10,968 nt of DNA from positions 1,738-12,705 of the forward strand of contig JAVHYG010000039.1 in the NCBI GenBank assembly GCA_031119195.1, given 5' to 3'. This document shows, one piece after another, positions 1 to 6,191 of this stretch (position 1 is the stretch's first letter; the number at the start of each line of letters is the position of its first letter). Both the position numbers and the translations under genes were made by a program. A model generated the notes under the pieces. That model worked only from the letters and a program-made list of their open reading frames with translations. It did no database searches and had not been told where the DNA came from. This DNA comes from Rickettsiella sp. (GTDB taxonomy: Bacteria; Pseudomonadota; Gammaproteobacteria; Diplorickettsiales; Diplorickettsiaceae).

Positions 1-437
1 AGATTAAACTCTTTTAACTTTGCCACTAAATGGCGCGTTTTTGCTTCTTTTAAAAAGAATGAATCTGTAATAAAAAAGCGATCCTGACGTAAAAGTTCTG
101 AAAAAATCGAACGCATTGCTGCGCGGTACATTTTTTTATTTACTTTTTGCGAATAATCCTGAGGACTAGCAGCAAACGTTACACCACCAGTACGCCATAA
201 AGGACTACGAATTGTTCCAGCGCGCGCGCGCCCCATCCCCTTTTGCTTCCAAGGTTTTTTTCCACCACCACTGACAGCTGAACGATTTTTTTGCGCATGG
301 GTTCCTTGTCTTGCACCCGCTAAGTAAGCAGTAACTACCTGATGAACTAAAGGCTCATTAAAACTGCATGCAAAAACATCATCTGATAATTGAAGCTCAT
401 TTTTAATGCCGTTGTTTGATACAAATGCCACTTGCAT
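1..437 (-). CDS. rplD: 50S ribosomal protein L4 (partial, C-terminus beyond window edge)
   Basis: Ribosomal protein L4, an early-assembling large-subunit protein whose long loop reaches the peptide exit tunnel; in E. coli it also represses its own S10 operon. The frame opens at ATG 437-435 and stays open to the left edge, giving about 145 residues of the roughly 200 usual for the family, so the end is cut by the window and not by mutation. Visible family blocks are LVHQVVTAYLAGARQGT (residues 30-46), the tunnel-loop motif KKPWKQKGMGRARAG (from residue 60) and the SQKVNKKMYR block near residue 95. A GGA element about 9 nt upstream serves as a modest ribosome binding site. It follows rplC after 48 nt, as in the standard S10 order. 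Identity is certain; only the missing C-terminus cannot be described. Confidence 0.97.
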   Translation of the reverse strand, partial: MQVAFVSNNGIKNELQLSDDVFACSFNEPLVHQVVTAYLAGARQGTHAQKNRSAVSGGGKKPWKQKGMGRARAGTIRSPLWRTGGVTFAASPQDYSQKVNKKMYRAAMRSIFSELLRQDRFFITDSFFLKEAKTRHLVAKLKEFN

Positions 438-485
438 ACTTACTATTCCAAATAATTTAATTCTCTAAAATTTAAAAAAAATAAC

Positions 486-1154
486 TTAATCTTTCTTTTT
501 TTTGTTCTTCATTCTTACCGCAGACTTTATAATAACTCGGCCACCCTTTGCGCCCGGAACTGCCCCCTTAATATGAATTAAATTCCGTTCCGACTCTACT
601 TTAACAACCTCTAAAGATTGAATAGTACAACGTTTATTACCTAATTGGCCGGCCATTTTTTTTCCTTTGAATACACGACCCGGTGATTGGCGTTGGCCAA
701 TAGAACCTGGCGCTCGATGAGACAAAGAATTTCCGTGTGTTGCATCTTGCGTTGCAAAATGGTGGCGCTTGATGACACCCGCAAAGCCTTTACCTTTATT
801 AACCCCAACCACATCAACAAATTGCCCTAATTTAAAAAGGTCAACGGTAATTTCCTTACCGGGAATTAGATCTTTAATAAAATCTGGGGTCTCTCCTTCT
901 AAACGAAACTCCCATAATCCCTTACCTGCTTCTACATTAGCTTTAACAAAATGACCTGCTTCCCCTTTTGATAAACAAGAAAGTGATTTAATTTCTGTTG
1001 TAACTTGCACAGATTCATAACCATCCCGCTCTTTAGTTTTTATCTGTACTACACGATTAGGCAATACCTCAATGAGGGTAACAGGGATGGCTACGCCATT
1101 TTCCGTATAAATTTGTGTCATTCCGCATTTTCTACCTATTAGACCCATTGTCAT
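486..1154 (-). CDS. rplC: 50S ribosomal protein L3
   Basis: Ribosomal protein L3 (222 aa), one of the two assembly-initiating proteins of the 50S subunit; its long loop approaches the peptidyl-transferase centre. The N-terminal GLIGRKCGMTQIY block, the central FATQDATHGNSLSHRAPGSIG block and the following GQRQSPGRVFKGKKMAGQ loop (from about residue 153) are diagnostic. The GQRQ segment corresponds to the region carrying the glutamine methylated by PrmB in E. coli. Two ATG codons lie close together (1154-1152 and 1148-1146). The first is preferred because an AAGG element sits 8 nt before it, but a start two codons later cannot be excluded. The protein is about 13 residues longer than E. coli L3, mostly through a lysine-rich C-terminal tail ending MKNKKKKD. 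It lies 48 nt after rpsJ and 48 nt before rplD, in operon order. Confidence 0.98.
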   Translation of the reverse strand: MTMGLIGRKCGMTQIYTENGVAIPVTLIEVLPNRVVQIKTKERDGYESVQVTTEIKSLSCLSKGEAGHFVKANVEAGKGLWEFRLEGETPDFIKDLIPGKEITVDLFKLGQFVDVVGVNKGKGFAGVIKRHHFATQDATHGNSLSHRAPGSIGQRQSPGRVFKGKKMAGQLGNKRCTIQSLEVVKVESERNLIHIKGAVPGAKGGRVIIKSAVRMKNKKKKD

Positions 1155-1202
1155 GATTATTACCTTTACTCACCATTAGCATACTGAAAGTTTCTATTCT
1201 AT

Positions 1203-1517
1203 CTAATCTATCTTAATATTTACCTCGGAAGGTAAGTCGTCAAGCCGCTTTAAGGCATCTACCGTTTTCTCAGTTGATGAGTAAACATCAATTAATCGCT
1301 TATGTGTACGTATTTCATACTGATCACGTGCATCTTTATCAACGTGCGGTGATGTAAGAACAGTATATTTCTTAATTTTTGTAGGCAAAGGAATTGGACC
1401 GCAAAGCCTGGCACCCGTTCGTTTTAATGATGATACAATCCTATCTGTAGCCTTATCAATTAAACGATGATCAAAAGCTTCAAGCAGAATTCGAAAATCT
1501 CGACCTTTTAAAGACAT
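1203..1517 (-). CDS. rpsJ: 30S ribosomal protein S10 / NusE
   Basis: Ribosomal protein S10 (104 aa, family about 103), a 30S head protein which, as NusE, also bridges NusB and NusG in transcription antitermination and transcription-translation coupling. The block AFDHRLIDKATDRIV (from residue 14), the GPIPLPT segment and SPHVDKDARDQYEIRTHKR are characteristic. ATG at 1517-1515 is preceded by an AGGA ribosome binding site with 7 nt spacing. It begins only 17 nt after the tuf stop codon, so it is very probably co-transcribed with, and perhaps translationally coupled to, tuf. There is no room for the long S10 leader of E. coli. It is the first gene of the S10 group, here fused directly to the str operon. 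Confidence 0.98.
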   Translation of the reverse strand: MSLKGRDFRILLEAFDHRLIDKATDRIVSSLKRTGARLCGPIPLPTKIKKYTVLTSPHVDKDARDQYEIRTHKRLIDVYSSTEKTVDALKRLDDLPSEVNIKID

Positions 1518-1534
1518 ATAAATTTCCTACGAAT

Positions 1535-2737
1535 CTAGCTAGGCTTCCCTTGTTTAAGAAGCTTGGTTACAACGCCAGCACCAACAGTTCTACCACCTTC
1601 ACGTATAGCAAAGCGCAAACCATCTTCCATCGCAATACCATATTCCGTCATTAAAGTAACAGTAATTTTTACATTGTCGCCAGGCATTACCATCTCAGAA
1701 CCTGCAGGAAGCTGAATCGTTCCAGTTACATCAGTTGTTCTAAAATAAAATTGTGGCTTATAGTTATTCATAAATGCGGTATGTCGACCACCTTCTTCTT
1801 TAGTTAACACGTAAATTTCAGCTTCAAATTCAGCATAGGCTTTTACACTACCCGGCTTTGCTAAAACTTGACCACGTTCAACATCTTCACGCTTTGTTCC
1901 ACGAAGCAGAGCACCGATATTATCACCCGCTTGCCCTTGATCTAACAATTTACGGAACATTTCTACACCAGTAACTGCGGTTTTTTGAACCGCTCTTAGG
2001 CCAATGATTTCTACTTCTTCACCAACTTTAATCATTCCACGTTCTACACGACCCGTTACAACAGTTCCACGACCTGAAATAGAAAAAACGTCTTCAATAG
2101 GCATCAAAAAAGGCTTGTCAGTTTCACGAGTTGGCTCTTTAAAATAGTCATCCATTGCTTTAGCTAATTCATAGATACCGCCACCTTCACAATCACCATC
2201 CAATGCTTTTTTAGCTGACCCTCGTATAACAGGAATATCATCTCCTGGAAAATCATATTTACTCAATAATTCTCTGACTTCCATTTCAACCAAATCTAAT
2301 AGCTCGGGATCGTCTACCATATCAGTCTTATTCATAAATACAACCATCGCTGGCACACCCACCTGTTTTGCTAACAATATATGTTCGCGAGTTTGTGGCA
2401 TAGGACCATCTGCTGCACTTACAACTAAAATAGCACCATCCATTTGTGCCGCTCCCGTTATCATATTTTTTACGTAGTCTGCATGTCCAGGGCAATCGAC
2501 GTGTGCATAATGTCGTTTTTCTGTTTCATATTCAACATGCGACGTTGCAATCGTAATACCACGTGCCTTTTCTTCAGGGGCTTTGTCAATTTCATCAAAT
2601 GCCTTTACTTCACCGCCAAACTTTTCTGCTAAACACTTAGTCAGCGCCGCCGTTAAGGTCGTTTTACCATGATCGACGTGACCAATAGTACCGACATTTA
2701 AGTGGGGTTTAGTTCTTTTAAACGTTTCCTTGGACAT
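1535..2737 (-). CDS. tuf: Elongation factor Tu
   Basis: EF-Tu (400 aa), the GTPase that delivers aminoacyl-tRNA to the ribosomal A site in the cytoplasm. G-domain motifs are intact: P-loop GHVDHGKT (residues 19-26), switch I RGITI (59-63), DCPGH (81-85, including the catalytic histidine) and NKTD (136-139). The beta-barrel domains carry the usual GRGTVVTGRVERG and FRTTDVTG segments. The start ATG at 2737-2735 has a strong GAGGT site 8 nt upstream. It follows fusA after 21 nt and precedes rpsJ by 17 nt. The protein ends VTKLLKQGKPS, about six residues beyond the usual C-terminus of the family. Only one tuf copy is visible; many gammaproteobacteria have a second copy upstream of the rpoB cluster, outside this window. 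Confidence 0.99.
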   Translation of the reverse strand: MSKETFKRTKPHLNVGTIGHVDHGKTTLTAALTKCLAEKFGGEVKAFDEIDKAPEEKARGITIATSHVEYETEKRHYAHVDCPGHADYVKNMITGAAQMDGAILVVSAADGPMPQTREHILLAKQVGVPAMVVFMNKTDMVDDPELLDLVEMEVRELLSKYDFPGDDIPVIRGSAKKALDGDCEGGGIYELAKAMDDYFKEPTRETDKPFLMPIEDVFSISGRGTVVTGRVERGMIKVGEEVEIIGLRAVQKTAVTGVEMFRKLLDQGQAGDNIGALLRGTKREDVERGQVLAKPGSVKAYAEFEAEIYVLTKEEGGRHTAFMNNYKPQFYFRTTDVTGTIQLPAGSEMVMPGDNVKITVTLMTEYGIAMEDGLRFAIREGGRTVGAGVVTKLLKQGKPS

Positions 2738-2758
2738 GATCTTTTACCTCAATAACAA

Positions 2759-4870
2759 TTAATGACTATCTTTTTTAGAAATAACTTCGTCTGCTACACT
2801 CTTTGGAGCTTCATTATATTTAGCAAACTCCATTGTGTAAGTTGCACGTCCCTGGGTTGCCGAACGCAAAGCGGTGGCATAACCAAACATTTCTGAAAGA
2901 GGAACTTCAGCACGTACTGTTTTACCACCGCCCGCTAAATCCCCTGTTTCCTGCACAATACCACGACGGCGACTAAGATCGCCTACGACATCACCCATAT
3001 AGTCTTCAGGTGTTTCCACCTCAACCTTCATAATAGGCTCTAATAAAACAGGTCTTGCATTTCTAGCACCTTCTTTAAATGCCATAGATCCCGCTATTTT
3101 GAAAGCCATTTCACTCGAGTCTACCTCATGGTAAGAACCATCATACAGCGTTACTTTTACGTCAACTACCGGATAACCAGCCATCACACCATTTGCTAGC
3201 TGCTCTTTAATACCTTTATCAACCGCAGGAATATATTCTTTTGGAATTACGCCACCTACAATCGCATTTACAAACTCATAGCCCTTTCCAGACTCTAATG
3301 GCTCTAGTTTTATCCAAACATGTCCGAATTGACCACGGCCACCACTTTGACGAATAAACTTTCCTTCTTGTTCTACAGACTCGCGAATTGTTTCTCGATA
3401 AGCAACTTGCGGTTTACCGACATTTGCCTCGACACTAAATTCACGCTTCATACGATCAACAATAATATCTAAATGAAGTTCTCCCATACCAGAAATAATG
3501 GTTTGGCCCGATTCTTCATCGACACGCACACGAAAAGAAGGATCTTCTTGCGCTAATTTACCTAGAGCAACACCCATTTTTTCTTGATCGGCTTTAGTCT
3601 TCGGCTCTACCGCAACCGAGATAACCGGCTCGGGAAACTCCATACGCTCTAGCGTAATAACCTTCTCGGGATCACAAAGTGTATCACCAGTGGTTGCATA
3701 TTTAAGCCCAATGGCTGCCGCAATATCTCCCGCACGTACTTGCTTTATTTCCGCACGGCTATTGGCATGCATCTGCACAATACGCCCTATACGCTCTTTC
3801 TTACTTTTAACCGGGTTGTAAACTGTATCTCCACTATTAACAACGCCTGAATAAACTCTAAAATAAACTAAAGTACCTACAAAAGGATCTGTCGCTACTT
3901 TAAAGGCAAGTGCCGCAAAAGGTGCATCATCCTTCGAAGGTCTGTCAGCTACTGTCTGAGCCGCATCATCCAACACGCCTTTAATAGGAGGCACATCATT
4001 CGGCGCAGGTAAGTATTCAATAACAGCATCCAACATCGCCTGCACACCTTTATTTTTAAAGGCAGATCCACACAATACGGGAACAATTTTATTCACCAAT
4101 GTTAAAGTACGAACAGCTTTTTTTACTTCTTCAATACTAAATTGCCCACCTTCTAAATAACGCTCTGTTAACTCCTCAGAAGCCTCTGCGATCGCTTCTA
4201 TAAGTCTGTCATGCCATTTACTGGCTTCATCTTGCAAAGTACCAGGAATATCTCGATATTCAAACGTCATCCCTTGGCTTTTCTCATCCCAATATATTGC
4301 TTTCATTTGAATTAAATCAACAACACCTTCAAATTTTTCTTCTGCGCCAATAGGCAAGTGAATAGGAACAGGTTGGCCACCTAAACGTACTTTAATTTGA
4401 TCAATAACACGTAAAAAATCTGCACCCGCTCTGTCCATCTTATTGACAAAGGCCAAACGCGGTACGTGATATTTATTAGCCTGACGCCAAACCGTTTCAG
4501 ATTGTGGTTGAACACCACCTACAGCACAAAAAACAACACAAGCACCATCGAGTACACGCAAAGAGCGCTCTACTTCAATCGTAAAATCTACATGGCCCGG
4601 TGTATCGATTATATTAATTCGATAAGGTTCAGGATATTGATTTGCCATCCCCTTCCAGAAACAAGTTGTAGCCGCGGATGTAATCGTAATACCACGCTCT
4701 TGTTCTTGCGCCATCCAATCCATAACGGCAGTACCTTCATGTACTTCACCTATCTTATGCGACTCACCGGTATAGAATAAAATCCGTTCCGTAGTTGTTG
4801 TTTTTCCCGCGTCAATATGAGCAATAATCCCAATATTGCGATAGCGATCTAGAGGCGTCTGTCGGTCCAC
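2759..4870 (-). CDS. fusA: Elongation factor G
   Basis: EF-G (703 aa, E. coli 704), the GTPase that catalyses translocation of tRNA and mRNA and, with ribosome recycling factor, splits post-termination ribosomes. Visible motifs are the P-loop AHIDAGKT (residues 17-24), RGITI in switch I (58-62), DTPGH (88-92) and NKMD (142-145). Domain II, the domain III block GMGELHLDIIVDR and the domain IV loop SGGRGQFGH follow in order. The start is a GTG at 4870-4868; an AAGG element lies 10 nt upstream and the N-terminus VDRQTPLDRYRNIGI aligns with the family start, so no ATG is needed. It sits 33 nt after rpsG and 21 nt before tuf. It is the canonical translational EF-G by position and sequence. No truncation or altered key residue was seen. 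Confidence 0.99.
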   Translation of the reverse strand: MDRQTPLDRYRNIGIIAHIDAGKTTTTERILFYTGESHKIGEVHEGTAVMDWMAQEQERGITITSAATTCFWKGMANQYPEPYRINIIDTPGHVDFTIEVERSLRVLDGACVVFCAVGGVQPQSETVWRQANKYHVPRLAFVNKMDRAGADFLRVIDQIKVRLGGQPVPIHLPIGAEEKFEGVVDLIQMKAIYWDEKSQGMTFEYRDIPGTLQDEASKWHDRLIEAIAEASEELTERYLEGGQFSIEEVKKAVRTLTLVNKIVPVLCGSAFKNKGVQAMLDAVIEYLPAPNDVPPIKGVLDDAAQTVADRPSKDDAPFAALAFKVATDPFVGTLVYFRVYSGVVNSGDTVYNPVKSKKERIGRIVQMHANSRAEIKQVRAGDIAAAIGLKYATTGDTLCDPEKVITLERMEFPEPVISVAVEPKTKADQEKMGVALGKLAQEDPSFRVRVDEESGQTIISGMGELHLDIIVDRMKREFSVEANVGKPQVAYRETIRESVEQEGKFIRQSGGRGQFGHVWIKLEPLESGKGYEFVNAIVGGVIPKEYIPAVDKGIKEQLANGVMAGYPVVDVKVTLYDGSYHEVDSSEMAFKIAGSMAFKEGARNARPVLLEPIMKVEVETPEDYMGDVVGDLSRRRGIVQETGDLAGGGKTVRAEVPLSEMFGYATALRSATQGRATYTMEFAKYNEAPKSVADEVISKKDSH

Positions 4871-4903
4871 ACTTAAATTACCTTGTAAATATATTTTTTA
4901 AAA

Positions 4904-5452
4904 TCAATTAAATCGAGAAAAATGAGCAAAAGCCTGATTCGCGTTTGCCATGCGGTGCGTATCTTCACGTTTTTTAACAGCGAGGCCTTTATTATCACAA
5001 GCATCTAAAATCTCAGCAGCTAGCCGCTCCTCCATGGTTTTCTCCTTACGCTCTAATGCCGCAGCCTTAAGCCAACGCATCGCCAATGTTGTCCGACGTG
5101 AAGGACGTACTTCAATCGGAATCTGATAGGTTGACCCGCCTACCCGTCGCGCTCTCACTTCAAGACTAGGCATAATGTTATCTAGTGCCGGATCAAAAAT
5201 TTTGCGCAACAATTTAGCAGGATCTAAACCTTGTGCAGTACTTCCGCCTTCGGAATCATCATCTTTTTCTACTGTCTTTTGTGACTCATTTAGACGCGCG
5301 TTCACTCTTTCTAAGGCACCATAGACTATTTTTTCAGCAACCGCTTTTTTCCCATTTTGCATAATGCAATTAATAAACTTGCTAACCAATATACTATTAA
5401 ACTTAGGGTCAGGAAAAATTTCTCTTTTAGCTGCAACACGTCTTCTTGGCAT
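4904..5452 (-). CDS. rpsG: 30S ribosomal protein S7, with acidic internal insertion
   Basis: Ribosomal protein S7 (182 aa), the assembly initiator of the 30S head that binds the 3' major domain of 16S rRNA and contacts E-site tRNA and mRNA. The N-terminal MPRRRV, the PDPKF motif, GKKAVAEKIVYGALE (34-48), the RRVGGSTYQIPIEVRPSRR hairpin (102-120), and KKREDTHRMANANQAFAH near the C-terminus are all present. Compared with E. coli, about 24 extra residues lie between the ALE helix and the ALDNIMPSLEV helix (about residues 55-79). They are rich in D, E, G and S and probably form a solvent-exposed loop. The C-terminus is short (AHFSRFN), unlike the extended E. coli K-12 form. ATG at 5452-5450 has an AGGA site about 9 nt upstream, and the gene follows rpsL by only 15 nt. 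Confidence 0.98.
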   Translation of the reverse strand: MPRRRVAAKREIFPDPKFNSILVSKFINCIMQNGKKAVAEKIVYGALERVNARLNESQKTVEKDDDSEGGSTAQGLDPAKLLRKIFDPALDNIMPSLEVRARRVGGSTYQIPIEVRPSRRTTLAMRWLKAAALERKEKTMEERLAAEILDACDNKGLAVKKREDTHRMANANQAFAHFSRFN

Positions 5453-5467
5453 AACTTAAATTCCTAA

Positions 5468-5845
5468 TTATTTATCTTTAGGGCGTTTAGCACCGTATTT
5501 AGAACGACCTTGCTTACGATTTGCAACGCCCGAAGTATCTAGAGCACCACGTACTGTGTGGTAACGCACACCGGGCAAATCTTTTACCCGACCACCTCGC
5601 ATCAAAATCACAGAGTGCTCTTGCAGATTATGACCTTCACCACCAATATAAGTGGTTACCTCCATACCATTAGTTAAACGTACCCGGGCTACTTTACGCA
5701 GTGCAGAGTTTGGCTTTTTAGGCGTCACCGTATAAACCCGCGTACAAACTCCTCTTTTTTGCGGACATTGCTCTAAAGCGGGTACCATCGATTTAGCACG
5801 TCTATACCTACGTGGGCTTCGAACTAACTGACAAATTGTGGCCAT
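5468..5845 (-). CDS. rpsL: 30S ribosomal protein S12
   Basis: Ribosomal protein S12 (125 aa, E. coli 124), which lines the decoding centre and helps control accuracy of codon reading. The motifs CPQKRGVCTRVYT (27-39), TPKKPNSALRKVARVRLTNG (41-60), YIGGEGHNLQEHSVIL (66-81) and RGGRVKDLPGVRYHTVRGALD are intact. Lys43, Lys44 and Lys88, the positions where streptomycin resistance or dependence changes usually map, are in the sensitive (wild-type) form. Asp89, the beta-methylthiolation site in E. coli, is present. ATG at 5845-5843 is the only sensible start, but its ribosome binding site is weak (GAG, 9 nt upstream). It is the first gene after the promoter at 5971-5999 and so opens the str operon. 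Confidence 0.99.
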   Translation of the reverse strand: MATICQLVRSPRRYRRAKSMVPALEQCPQKRGVCTRVYTVTPKKPNSALRKVARVRLTNGMEVTTYIGGEGHNLQEHSVILMRGGRVKDLPGVRYHTVRGALDTSGVANRKQGRSKYGAKRPKDK

Positions 5846-5876
5846 GCAAATCTACTCAAAAATGTGGATTTAAACT

Positions 5877-5932
5877 AAAAATAATAAAAAAGGGCGTGAT
5901 ATTAATGCTCTTTAGCTATTAACTTTTTACCC
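5877..5932 (-). promoter_or_regulatory. Terminator-like structure in the rpsL leader (possible attenuator)
   Basis: Between the promoter and rpsL the minus-strand leader can fold as GGG (5932-5930) pairing with CCC (5894-5892). Inside this sits an 8-bp stem with one bulge, TTAAT(A)GCT (5922-5914) with AGCATTAA (5909-5902), and an AAAG loop. The tract TTTTTTATTATTTTT (5891-5877) follows at once. Hairpin plus U-rich tract is the form of an intrinsic terminator, but the stem is AT-rich and has an internal loop, so any termination would be partial. A ten-codon frame starting at TTG 5934-5932 and ending at 5902, behind an AAAGG element, overlaps the stem. Attenuation is inference from the layout only. 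Confidence 0.3.
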
Positions 5933-5970
5933 AATAAAAAACCTTTCTTCGACTAATGAAGAGGGGCTGG

Positions 5971-5999
5971 ATTTTAAAGAGAGCGCTCTAAGATGTCAA
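5971..5999 (-). promoter_or_regulatory. Sigma70-type promoter of the str operon
   Basis: On the minus strand a perfect -35 box TTGACA (5999-5994) is followed by a 17-bp spacer and a -10 box TAAAAT (5976-5971, one mismatch from TATAAT). Transcription should start near 5965-5962, leaving a leader of about 120 nt before rpsL. The sequence just after the -10 is CCAGCCCC, a GC-rich discriminator of the kind found in promoters repressed by ppGpp and DksA. Upstream of the -35 lies an A-tract-rich region (6012-6039) that could act as an UP element or bend the DNA. The spacer contains the palindrome AGAGCGCTCT (5980-5989). Box match and position after the rpoC terminator make this a confident call; the regulation is inferred. 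Confidence 0.88.
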
Positions 6000-6011
6000 G
6001 TATTAACATCC

Positions 6012-6039
6012 TTTTTTCTCTTTATTTTTTTCTTTTTTT
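6012..6039 (-). promoter_or_regulatory. A-tract region upstream of the str promoter (UP-element-like)
   Basis: Read on the minus strand, this stretch has two runs of seven A and one of six A, separated only by G, T or short AAAGAG segments. It ends 12 bp before the -35 box, so its promoter-proximal part falls where the alpha-subunit C-terminal domains of RNA polymerase contact UP elements. Such tracts also bend DNA. It does not match the UP consensus exactly, and AT-rich genomes contain such tracts by chance. Confidence 0.4.
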
Positions 6040-6057
6040 GTTACGCCAATCACTTCC

Positions 6058-6097
6058 AAAAAAAGAAAAAAAGAATGCACCTTTATGGTGCATTCTT
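6058..6097 (-). terminator. Intrinsic terminator of the rpoBC operon
   Basis: On the minus strand AAGAATGCACC (6097-6087) and GGTGCATTCTT (6081-6071) form a perfect 11-bp stem with a 5-nt loop. It is followed directly by TTTTTCTTTTTTT (6070-6058). The stem begins 95 nt after the rpoC stop codon. On the plus strand the stem has no adjacent U-tract, so the signal is one-directional and serves rpoC. It separates the beta operon from the str operon, which has its own promoter about 60 bp further on. Confidence 0.93.
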
Positions 6098-6153
6098 AAC
6101 TAATGTTTACGTTTTTTCAAGCTTTCAAAAAGAAAGAATAGATAAATCTACCA

Positions 6154-6190
6154 GTATATGTGTCATGAATCGTTCCAAATGACAACACAC
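6154..6190 (-). other. Hairpin just after the rpoC stop codon
   Basis: Starting two bases after the rpoC stop codon, GTGTGT-TGTCAT (6190-6179) can pair with ATGACA-C-ATATAC (6166-6154). This gives 12 pairs including two G-U pairs, with one bulged C and a 12-nt loop. No U-tract follows, so it is not a second terminator. It could protect the mRNA 3' end or be chance. The rest of the rpoC 3' region (6098-6153) has only short weak inverted repeats, for example TAGAT-AA-ATCTA at 6139-6150. Confidence 0.3.
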
Positions 6191-6191
6191 A

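Noticed and set aside
489..512. A AAA AAG slippery heptamer in the correct frame near the end of rplC
   Set aside because: It matches the dnaX-type -1 frameshift motif, but a shift would only replace the last few residues before another stop at once downstream. No stimulatory hairpin was seen; it is explained by lysine codons in an AT-rich gene.
4466..4780. Plus-strand open frame of 104 codons opposite the EF-G G domain
   Set aside because: Antisense to fully conserved fusA motifs, with no ribosome binding site or partner gene. It is a shadow frame.
5993..6103. Plus-strand frame of 36 codons with a hydrophobic N-terminal half, in the gap between rpoC and rpsL
   Set aside because: It is a translation of the T-rich strand of the A-tract region and of the rpoC terminator, has no ribosome binding site, and overlaps the str promoter. 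The hydrophobic look comes from poly-T codons.
6122..6136. Inverted repeat CTTTC-AAAAA-GAAAG downstream of rpoC
   Set aside because: A five-base stem of low stability in an A/T-run region; expected by chance and not followed by a U-tract.
5846..6191. tRNA, riboswitch or small RNA gene in the largest gap
   Set aside because: I found no cloverleaf, GTTCRA-type T-loop or known riboswitch core. The gap is accounted for by the terminator, promoter and leader.
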